A DNA stretch of 64,000 bases from Orychophragmus violaceus (lineage: Eukaryota; Streptophyta; Magnoliopsida; Brassicales; Brassicaceae): assembly GCA_030180135.1 (NCBI GenBank), contig CM058238.1, positions 45,907,765 to 45,971,764 of the forward strand, given 5' to 3'. The translations under genes were made by a program, and so were the position numbers. Below are positions 55,201-63,646 of this stretch, piece after piece. Under the pieces are notes generated by a model. The model was not told where the DNA came from. It did not search any database and worked only from the letters and a program-made list of their open reading frames with translations. Numbering within the stretch: the first letter of the stretch is position 1; every line of letters starts with the position of its first letter.

Positions 55201-56446
55201 TAGAATGAGAAGCATTTTATACAAGTTTATGTTCGTTTGTAACACACCTAAGTAACCCTTCTAAATGACTAGAAATACACTTTGATCTTCTAAAATGTCC
55301 TATGAGAATCCTAAACTAAACTTTTTAAACTAAACTTCTTGAAAGAAATGTGTCATGGATTGGAGAATTTAGGTGATGTAGGACAACCATAAATAAGTTT
55401 TTGTATGCTCCTAAAGGTAGAATGAGAAGCATGTTGTTTTTGTTCGTTTGTAACACCACTAAGTAACTTTGATCTTCAAAAAGATCCTATGAAAATCCTA
55501 AATAAAACTTTTTAACCAAAACCTCTTGAAACATATATGTCATGGATTGGTGAATTTCGGTGAGGTAAGACAACAATAAGTAAGTTTTTGTATGCTCCTA
55601 AAGGTAGAATGGGGAGCATTTTATACAAGTTTATGTTCGTTTGTAACACCCCTAAGTAACCCTTCTAAGTGATTAGAAAGAAACTTTGATCTTCAAAAAG
55701 ATCCTATGAAAATCCTAAATAAAACTTATTAACAAAAACATCTTGAAACATATATGTTATGGATTGGAGAATTTAGGTGAGGTAGGACAACTATAAGCAA
55801 GTTTTTGTATGCTCCTAAAGGTAGAATGAGAAGCATTTTATACAAGTTTATGTTCGTTTGTAACACACCTAAGTAACCCTATTAAATGACTAGAAAGACA
55901 CTTTGATCTTCTAAAATGTCCTATGAGAATCCTTAACAAAACTTTTTAAACTAAATTTCTTGAAACTTATGTGTCATTGATTGGAGAATTTAGGTGATGT
56001 AAGACAATTATAAATAAGTTTTTGTATGCTCCTAAATGTAGAATGAGAAGCATGTTGTAATGTTTTTCTTCGTCTGTAACACCACTAAGTAACCCCTCTA
56101 AAACACTAGAAAGAAATTTTGATCTTCTAAAAGGTCCTATGAGATCCTAAATAAAACTTTTTAACCATAACTTCTTGAAACATATATGTCATGGATTGGT
56201 GAATTTCGGTGAGGTAAGACAACAATAAGTAAGTTTTTGTATGCTCCTAAAGGTAGAATGGGGAGCATTTTATACAGGTTTATGTTCGTTTGTAACACCC
56301 CTAAGTAACCCTTCTAAGTTACTAGAAAGAAACTGTGATCTTCAAAAAGATCCTATGAGAATCCTAAATAAAACTTTTTAACAAACACATCTTGAAACAT
56401 ATATGTTATGGATTGGAGAATTTAGGTGAGGTAGGACAACTATAAG
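49255..56446. repeat. 2.3-kb block duplicated at an offset of 4891 bp
   Basis: Rare variants GGCAGAATG (49448 and 54339), TCCTAACTAA (50201 and 55092), GAAATACAC (50381 and 55272) and CCTAAATGT (51140 and 56031) all repeat at 4891 bp. The copies are about 49255-51555 and 54146-56446. Between them lies satellite that includes another TCGATTG monomer (52483), which belongs to the 1054-bp family. Confidence 0.85.
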
Positions 56447-58754
56447 TAAGTTTTTGTATGGTCCTAAAGGTAGAATGAGAAGCATTTTATACAAGTTTAT
56501 GTTCGTTTGTAACACCCCTAAGTAACCCTTCTAAGTTACTAGAAAGAAACTGTGATCTTCAAAAAGATCCTATGAGAATCCTAAATAAAACTTTTTAACA
56601 AACACATCTTGAAACATATATGTTATGGATTGGAGAATTTAGGTGAGGTAGGACAGCTATAAGTAAGTTTTTGTATGCTCCTAAAGGTAGAATGGGGAGC
56701 ATTTTATACAAGTTTATGTTCGTTTGTAACACCCCTAAGTAACCCTTCTAAGTGACTAGAAAGAAATTTTGATCTTCTAAAAGGTCCTATGAGATCCTAA
56801 ATAAAACTTTTAACCAAAACCACTTGAAATATATATGTCATGGATTGGTGAATTTCGGTGAGGTAAGACAACAATAAGTAAGTTTTTGTATGCTCCTAAA
56901 GGTAGAATGGGGAGCATTTTATACAAGTTTATGTTCGTTTGTAACACCCCTAAGTAACCCTTCTAAGTGACTAGAAAAAAACTTTGATCTTCAAAAAGAT
57001 CCTATGAGAATCCTAAATAAAACATTTTAACCAAAATATCTTGAAACATATATGTCATGGATTGGAGAATTTAGGTGAGGTAGAACAACTATAAGTAAGT
57101 TTTTGTATGCTCCTAAAGGTAGAATGAGAAGCATTTTATACAAGTTTATGTTCGTTTGTAACACACCTAAGTAACCCTTCTAAATGACTAGAAAGACACT
57201 TTAATCTTCTAAAATGTCCTATGAGAATCCTAAACAAAACTTTTTAAACTAAACTTCTTGAAACAAATGTGTCATAGATTGGAGAATTTAGGTGATGTAA
57301 GACAACTATAAATAAGTTTTTGTATGCTCCTAAAGGTAGAATGAGAAGTATTTTATACAAGTTTATGTTCGTTTGTAACACACCTAAGTAACCCTTCTAA
57401 ATGACTAGAAAGACACTTTGATCTTCTAAAATATTCTATGAGAATCCTAAACTAAACTTTTTAAACTAAACTTCTTGAAAGAAATGTGTCATGGATTGGA
57501 GAATTTAGGTGATGTAGGACAACCATAAATAAGTTTTTGTATGCTCCTAAAGGTAGAATGAGAAGCATGTTGTTTTTGTTCGTTTGTAACACCACTAAGT
57601 AACTTTGATCTTCAAAAAGATCCTATGAAAATCCTAAATAAAACTTTTTAACCAAAACCTCTTGAAACATATATGTCATGGATTGGTGAATTTCGGTGAG
57701 GTAAGACAACAATAAGTAAGTTTTTGTATGCTCCTAAAGGTAGAATGGGGAGCATTTTATACAAGTTTATATTCGTTTGTAACACCCCTAAGTAACCCTT
57801 CTAAGTGACTAGAAAGAAACTTTGATCTTCAAAAAGATCCTATGAAAATCCTAAATAAAACTTTTTAACAAAAACATCTTGAAACATATATGTTATGGAT
57901 TGGAGAATTTAGGTGAGGTAGGACAACTATAAGCAAGTTTTTGTATGCTCCTAAAGGTAGAATGAGAAGCATTTTATACAAGTTTATGTTCGTTTGTAAC
58001 ACACCTAAGTAACCCTTTTAAATGACTAGAAAGACACTTTGATCTTCTAAAATGTCCTATGAGAATCCTTAACAAAACTTTTTAAACTAAATTTCTTGAA
58101 ACTTATGTGTCATTGATTGGGGAATTTAGGTGATGTAAGACAACTATAAATAAGTTTTTGTATGCTCCTAAATGTAGAATGAGAAGCATGTTGTAATATT
58201 TTTCTTCGTCTGTAACACCACTAAGTAACCCCTCTAAAAGACTAGAAAGAAATTTTGATCTTCTAAATAGTCCTATGAGATCCTAAATAAAACTTTTTAA
58301 CCAAAACTTCTTGAAACATATATGTCATGGATTGGTGAATTTCGGTGAGGTAAGACAACAATAAGTAAGTTTTTGTATGCTCCTAAAGGTAGAATGGGGG
58401 AGCATTTTATACAGGTTTATGTTCGTTTGTAACACCCCTAAGTAACCCTTCTAAGTTACTAGAAAGAAACTGTGATCTTCAAAAAGATCCTATGAGAATC
58501 CTAAATAAAACTTTTTAACAAAAACATCTTGAAACATATATGTTATGGATTGGAGAATTTAGGTGAGGTAGGACAACTATAAGTAAGTTTTTGTATGGTC
58601 CTAAAGGTAGAATGAAAAGCATTTTATACAAGTTTATGTTCGTTTGTAACACCCCTAAGTAACCCTTCTAAGAGACTAGAAAGAAACTTTGATCTTCAAA
58701 AAGTTCCTATGAGAATCCTAAATAAAACATTTTAACCAAAATATCTTGAAACAT

Positions 58755-58759
58755 ATATG
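58755..58759. repeat. Target-site duplication, left copy (ATATG)
   Basis: ATATG ends the left satellite flank and is repeated at 62926-62930 directly after the element. Removing the element and one copy restores an ordinary monomer (ACATATATGTCATGG). A 5-bp duplication is typical of Copia integrase. Confidence 0.92.
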
Positions 58760-60077
58760 TGTTGGGATTTCAGAGACTCAGCTCTTATTCCATGATGGAA
58801 ATGAAGAGAATAAGCTCATGAACAAGAAACAAGAAATGGACATAAACAATTTAAGGGAGACTAAATCGAATCTGTTTAAAGAGAGACCAATTAGTTTGAG
58901 ACTGATTCAACTCTATTAGAGCTTTGTAGCCTAGAGAAGATCAAAACCAGTAAGCTAGTGGTTTATAGGAGCACTTAGCTATATGAAAACTAGACCAGGA
59001 GCTTAACTACTCATCAAGAGTGTTTACTCATGAATCTGGACAGAATCAGTAATTAGCAAGTGTTATCCTTAAGAAGAAGAGCATAAGAGAACCGCACCAA
59101 GCTTGTCTTGGTGAGAACCGGTTCTACTTAGCTTTGACAAGAGCACCTATCTATTTGAGACTTATCCAGGAGCTTAACATCACTTATAGAGTGTGTTTAC
59201 TCATGAGGATTAAGAGAATCAGTAAGTAGAAGGTGTTGTTCTTGTAATATCCATGAAGAGCAGATTTGAGTTAGCTCTTGATTTAGCTATTGAAAAGCTA
59301 ATCAAGAGCATAACAAGGGAGCATTGAAGCAACCCTAGATCATGTCTCTTCCTGGTTCTTATTGTGTTTGAGAGAGAGACACAATAAGGGAGAAGGATAG
59401 CATGAAAGAAAGACAAGAGAATAAGAGAATGAATCTAATTGTTGTTCAATTGATTAAGTATTACAAGTGTTATTACATCTCTTTATATAGAGAATCCTAA
59501 CAAGAAGGAGCCCTAGTTCATCTTACAATTCGAAATATATCATGGGGGGGAAGGTGAATTCATTTGAATTTGAATTCACATGAAGACAAAAAAACAGATT
59601 TGTCCAAGAAGTGAAAGTGACAACTCCTTGTGGTCCATGCTTGAAAGTGACAGTTTGTCCTTGTGGTCCATGCTGTCCATTCCTTCTCCAACAGCTCTTT
59701 CCCTCTCTATTTCGAACTCTTACAGACATGGCTCTTTTTTTGCACTTTGATAATCTCATCCTTGATAATTCAGACATCCGGACACCCCGGTTTTGCACAT
59801 TATCAAGATACCCTTGTTTTGCACATTCTGAAGCTTGATCCGGATGTCCCTGATTTTGCACATCTCTTTTGTGCCTTGATAATGCACTTGGAGATGTCCC
59901 TGATTTTGCACATTGAGATGAAGTCCCTGATAATGCACTTTGATTGTGCACTTCTCGGGCTTCATCTCAATAGCTGCTCTTCTTCTTGACACACCAAAGA
60001 TGATTTAGGAGGAGAGTCTTCGGCCTTGCTTAGCTTATGTCCAGCCTTGCCTCTCCATTCCTTCTTCCTCTCTAATA
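58760..60077 (-). repeat. 3' LTR (left copy), 1318 bp
   Basis: On the + strand it begins TGTTGGGATTTCAG and ends CTCTCTAATA; on the element's sense strand it therefore reads TATTAGAG...TCCCAACA. The length matches the right copy exactly. Internally, CCAGGAGCTTAAC-type segments repeat degenerately at 171-bp spacing (58995 and 59166), and GATGTCCCTGATTTTGCACA repeats at 50-bp spacing in U3 (59843 and 59893). Open frames inside are duplicated in both LTRs and show no known domain. Confidence 0.95.
59481..59490 (-). promoter_or_regulatory. TATA box of the left LTR
   Basis: CTATATAAAG on the - strand is a near-perfect plant TATA box. It divides the LTR into a U3 of about 590 nt and a long R/U5 of about 700 nt. 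In the 3' LTR it could drive readout leftward into the satellite. Confidence 0.65.
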
Positions 60078-60086
60078 CTCCCCCGC
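60078..60086 (-). other. Polypurine tract of the non-autonomous element
   Basis: The sense-strand sequence GCGGGGGAG directly precedes the 3' LTR start TATTAGAG. Position and sequence match the tract of element 1 (2525-2533). Confidence 0.88.
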
Positions 60087-60129
60087 AAGCTTGGGCGTCG
60101 GGACACTAAAGGACCAAAGGCCAAGCTTG
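60086..60129 (-). other. Hairpin beside the polypurine tract
   Basis: On the + strand CAAGCTTGG (60086-60094) and CCAAGCTTG (60121-60129) are perfect 9-bp reverse complements around 26 nt. The place corresponds to the 14-bp hairpin before the purine tract of element 1. Confidence 0.5.
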
Positions 60130-60156
60130 GAGATGCGGGAGCTACCTCATTAAAAA

Positions 60157-60197
60157 CCTCCTTAAGGAAAACCTCATGGGATAAAACCCTAAGGAGG
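60157..60197 (-). other. Pre-purine-tract stem-loop (non-autonomous element)
   Basis: The sense-strand arms CCTCCTTAGGG and CCTTAAGGAGG pair over 11 positions, one of them a G-U wobble, around a 19-nt loop beginning and ending TTTT. ACTCTTTTTCC precedes and TTTTTAATGAGGTA follows. The flanks, loop length and loop ends match 2422-2462 and 63856-63894, while the stem bases differ. Confidence 0.8.
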
Positions 60198-61436
60198 GAA
60201 AAAGAGTATAGCTTCCACATGCCCTTGATGTAAGCTTTGACCATTGTTCCTTTGTGTATGATTTGGCCGGTTCTTTAGATTGCCTTCTCCATCTTGGATC
60301 AAGCTTCTCCATTGGACCTTCCATGACCTTGCCTCAAGTCTTAGCCTTCCTTTATGCCATTCCTTGAATCCTTTCCTTGTCACCCAATCTGCCCACGGTC
60401 TTACCCCTCCTTTAGGTCTCCTAATGAACCTTCACATCAAAGATTCAAAGAAGACTTGTTAAAGTAAAATGCCATGAGTTTTAAGTATATGATTAAGCAA
60501 TGGATAAGTAACTCAAGGGATTTAAGTGACTGAATGAAGACATAAAAAAACAGTGAGAGTTTAGGAGGTTAGCCTTTTCAATCTTTGGTTGTGCTTTGAG
60601 AAGAGTCTGATTTTAGGAGTTCCTCTTCGGTTTACTCCATTTCTTTGATGTTTTACACCTCCCCCGGACTGTTAAGCTTTCTCCAAGCTTGTTGGCTTTA
60701 GACCTGGACATGAGCCATGCCTTTAAACCTTCCCTTAAGCCATCTTGAAGTTGGAAGCACCATTTGTGAGTTGATTCATCAGTTGCATAACCGGTTCTAA
60801 CTCCTCTTCTTTGGCTGCTTCTTAATAACTTTTCTGTGACCTTTGGAGCTATGTGAAGCCTTAACAGCCTTGATGGGTTGTTTAACTTGTAGCCTCCCTT
60901 TAGTATGGACACCTTAACCACCCTTTGTTAGCTTCAGATTAAGCACACCAAGCTTTGAACCCAAGCTTCCATCACTGCCTCTTCTTGAAACAGCTTCAAT
61001 ACTTGATCATTCAAGAAATCAGTGTTGCTTTCCTTGACTAACTTGTTGCAGCAGCTACTGGACGCCTCTTCTTCTTAGGTAAGCTCAAGACCAGTGGGTA
61101 CAGCCACTTAGAAACTGAACTCCAGCCCTTTTGTAAACTGTCCTCACTAGTTGGTTCATCATTCCACCTAAAAACACCAAGAAACACACAACAATCCACA
61201 AAATAACACAGCTTTGATCAGGAGCTATGCACTCTGATTTTTAAGTCATTGTGAGCTAAGGAGCTTCAAGGACAGAACTCAGAGAGAATAGGTGAAGTAT
61301 AAGTAACCAGAGAATGAAAGAAAAAAAAATGCAGAGAATGAGAGAATGAATGAATGAACACATAAGCTCAGATTAAGAGATTATGGGCAGAGAATGAGAG
61401 TATAAATGAATGAGAGAATAAAGGGGAAGTTCAGGG

Positions 61437-61553
61437 ACTGAGTTTTGCTCAGTTTGAGCTTTTGGTTTTGAGAACATTGACTGAGTTTTGCTCAGTTTAA
61501 TCTCTGAATTTTTCGGAAGCTTTGAATGAGAAAGGGACAGAGTTTTGCTCTGT
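61437..61553 (-). other. Three leader hairpins with identical CAAAA loops
   Basis: The sense-strand sequences at 61537-61553 (ACAGAGCAAAACTCTGT), 61480-61496 and 61437-61453 (both ACTGAGCAAAACTCAGT) each form a 6-bp stem with loop CAAAA. They lie about 40-170 nt downstream of the PBS. The stem base that differs in the copy nearest the PBS is compensated on the other side. They could be a packaging or dimerisation signal (inference). Confidence 0.65.
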
Positions 61554-61595
61554 TTTTCTCTGGTTTTTGAGCTTGATTCAATCCTAGAATCTTAT

Positions 61596-61607
61596 GCTCT
61601 GATACCA
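61596..61607 (-). other. Primer-binding site, initiator-Met tRNA type
   Basis: The sense-strand sequence TGGTATCAGAGC begins immediately after the 5' LTR. This is the common plant Copia PBS complementary to the 3' end of initiator-methionine tRNA, and it primes minus-strand cDNA synthesis. It fixes the element's orientation. Confidence 0.95.
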
Positions 61608-62925
61608 TGTTGGGATTTCAGAGACTTAGCTCTTATTCCATGATGGAAATGAAGAGACTAAGCTCATGAACAAGAAACAAGAAATGGACAGAAACAATTT
61701 AAGGGAGACTAAATCGAATCTGTTTAAAGAGAGACCAACTAGTTTGAGACTGATTCAACTCTATTAGAGCTTTGTAGCCTAGAGAAGATCAAAACCAGTA
61801 AGCTAGTGGTTTATAGGAGCACTTAGCTATATGAAAACTAGACCAGTAGCTTAACTACTCATCAAGAGTGTTTACTCATGAATCTGGACAGAATCAGTAA
61901 TTAGCAAGTGTTATCCTTAAGAAGAAGAGCATAAGAGAACCGCACCAAGCTTGTCTTGGTGAGAACCGGTTCTACTTAGCTTTGACAAGAGCACCTATCT
62001 ATTTGAGACTTATCCAGGAGCTTAACATCACTTATAGAGTGTGTTTACTCATGAGGATTAAGAGAATCAGTAAGTAGAAGGTGTTGTTCTTGTAATATCC
62101 ATGAAGAGCAGATTTGAGTTAGCTCTTGATTTAGCTATTGAAAAGCTAATCAAGAGCATAACAAGGGAGCATTGAAGCAACCCTAGATCATGTCTCTTCC
62201 AGGTTCTTATTGTGTTTGAGAGAGAGACACAATACGGGAGAAGGATAGCATGAAAGAAAGACAAGAGAATAAGAGAATGAATCTAATTGTTGTTCAATTG
62301 ATTAAGTATTACAAGTGTTGTTACATCTCTTTATATAGAGAATCCTAACAAGAAGGAGCCCTAGTTCATCTTACAATTCGAAATATATCATGGGGGGGAA
62401 GGTGAATTCATTTGAATTTGAATTCACATGAAGACAAAAAAACAGATTTGTCCAAGAAGTGAAAGTGACAACTCCTTGTGGTCCATGCTTGAAAGTGACA
62501 GCTTGTCCTTGTGGTCCATGCTGTCCATACCTTCTCCAACAGCTCTTTCCCTCTCTATTCCGAACTCTTACAGACATGGCTCTTCTTTTGCACTTTGATA
62601 ATCTCATCCTTGATAATTCAGACATCCGGACACCCCGGTTTTGCACATTATCAAGATACCCTTGTTTTGCACATTCTGAAGCTTGATCCGGATGTCCCTG
62701 ATTTTGCACATCTCTTTTGTGCCTTGATAATGCACTTGGAGATGTCCCTGATTTTGCACATTGAGATGAAGTCCCTGATAATGCACTTTGATTGTGCACT
62801 TCTCGGGCTTCATCTCAATAGCTGCTCTTCTTCTTGACACACCAAAGATGATTTAGGAGGAGAGTCTTCGGCCTTCCTTAGCTTATGTCCAGCCTTGCCT
62901 CTCCATTCCTTCTTCCTCTCTAATA
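61608..62925 (-). repeat. 5' LTR (right copy), 1318 bp
   Basis: It has the same length as the left LTR and I count 13 single-base differences, for example GACTTAGC for GACTCAGC near its left end, CCATACC for CCATTCC, and CCTTCCTTAG for CCTTGCTTAG near its right end. The sense start TATTAGAG is fixed by the adjoining target duplication. It carries the same internal repeats and TATA box as its partner. Confidence 0.95.
62329..62338 (-). promoter_or_regulatory. TATA box of the 5' LTR
   Basis: CTATATAAAG on the - strand lies at the same LTR coordinate as in the left copy. It is the expected promoter for the element's genomic RNA, transcribed leftward. Confidence 0.7.
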
Positions 62926-63646
62926 ATATGTCATGGATTGGAGAATTTAGGTGAGGTAGGACAACTATAAGTAAGTTTTTGTATGCTCCTAAAGGTAGAA
63001 TGAGAAGCATTTTATACAAGTTTATGTTCGTTTGTAACACACCTAAGTAACCCTTCTAAATGACTAGAAAGACACTTTGATCTTCTAAAATGTCCTATGA
63101 GAATCCTAAACTAAAATTTTTAAACTAAACTTCTTGAAACAAATGTGTCATGGATTGGAGAATTTAGGTGATGTAGGACAACTATAAATAAGTTTTTGTA
63201 TGCTCCTAAAGGTAGAATGAGAAGCATGTTGTTTTTGTTCGTTTGTAACACCACTAAGTAACCCCTCTAAAAGACTAGAAAGAAATTTTGGTCTTCTAAA
63301 AGGTCCTATGAGACCCTAAATAAAACTTTTTAACCAAAACCTCTTGAAACATATATGTCATGGATTGGTGAATTTCGGTGAGGTAAGACAACAATAAGTA
63401 AGTTTTTGTATGCTTCTAAAGGTAGAATGGGGAGCATTTTATACAAGTTTATGTTCGTTTGTAACACCCCTAAGTAACCCTTCTAAGTGACTAGAAAGAA
63501 ATTTTGATCTTCTAAAAGGTCCTATGAGATCCTAAATAAAACTTTTTAACCAAAACCTCTTGAAATATATATGTCATGGATTGGTGAATTTCGGTGAGGT
63601 AAGACAACAATAAGTAAGTTTTTGTATGCTCCTAAAGGTAGAATGG
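62926..63646. repeat. Satellite array, continuation right of the inserted element
   Basis: The first five bases are the right target duplication (ATATG), and the monomer interrupted at 58759 continues in phase (TCATGGATTGGAGAATT). About three further monomers of the 217- and 210-bp classes follow. The last one stops at GTAGAATGG (63646), in the middle of a monomer. Confidence 0.95.

Larger units (their letters stand above)
2893..58759. repeat. Satellite array, 217/210-bp monomers in higher-order repeats
   Basis: Head-to-tail monomers share the landmarks GTAGGACAACTATAA, GTATGCTCCTAAAGGTAGAA, TTCGTTTGTAACAC, CTAAGTAACCC and GTCATGGATTGG. Anchors measured at the start (2895, 3127, 3337, 3554, 3764, 3981, 4198, 4415) give spacings of 232 (with a 15-bp insertion), 210, 217, 210, 217, 217 and 217. 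The 210-bp class has ATGTTGTTTTTG in place of ATTTTATACAAGTTTATG and loses one more base later. Dividing the length by about 214 gives roughly 260 monomers, all in one orientation. Monomers are AT-rich and have one or two CpG sites each. The array holds no gene; short open frames in it are chance. A centromeric or pericentromeric location is plausible but not shown by sequence alone. Confidence 0.97.
60087..61595 (-). other. Internal region without recognisable coding domains
   Basis: About 1.5 kb between purine tract and PBS. The longest - strand frames (for example 60613-60921, 102 codons) have no Copia motif, no zinc knuckle and no homology I recognise. Near the PBS side there is a purine-rich stretch with GCAGAGAATGAGAG repeated 56 bp apart (61331 and 61387), and three short hairpins (61437-61553). 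Near the other end lies the conserved pre-purine-tract hairpin. The signals needed in cis have been kept while coding capacity is absent. Confidence 0.75.
58760..62925 (-). mobile_element. Complete non-autonomous Copia-like LTR element, 4166 bp
   Basis: Two 1318-bp direct LTRs (58760-60077 and 61608-62925) flank an internal region of only 1530 bp. The PBS lies beside the right LTR and the purine tract beside the left, so the element reads on the - strand and its 5' LTR is on the right. A perfect 5-bp target duplication surrounds it. I found no integrase, RT, RNase H, protease or recognisable gag motif, so it must have moved with enzymes from another element. The long LTRs relative to the coding-free interior recall LARD-like or deletion-derived elements. 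My base-by-base comparison finds 13 substitutions and no indels between the LTRs (about 1%), which implies recent insertion. Confidence 0.93.

Noticed and set aside
2893..58759. CRISPR-like array
   Set aside because: Repeats are contiguous 210-217-bp units without unique spacers, in a eukaryotic retrotransposon context. This is satellite DNA.
2893..58759. Telomere-like words (CCTAAACTAAA) within monomers
   Set aside because: They occur once per monomer and never as a run of the plant telomere heptamer. No interstitial telomere tract is present.
2893..58759. Ribosomal intergenic spacer repeats
   Set aside because: No rRNA gene sequence or rDNA promoter was seen at either edge, and the HOR structure with inserted elements fits a satellite better.
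59523..59951. 142-codon - strand frame in the LTR (copy at 62371-62799) and overlapping + strand frames of 75 and 108 codons
   Set aside because: Low-complexity frame created by degenerate U3 repeats (CAKSG-like words). Frames are open on both strands and are identical in the two LTRs because these are copies. No recognisable protein.
60613..60921. 102-codon - strand frame in the interior of the non-autonomous element
   Set aside because: No gag, zinc-knuckle, protease or other motif seen. The length is within chance expectation for this composition. Described only as part of the internal region.
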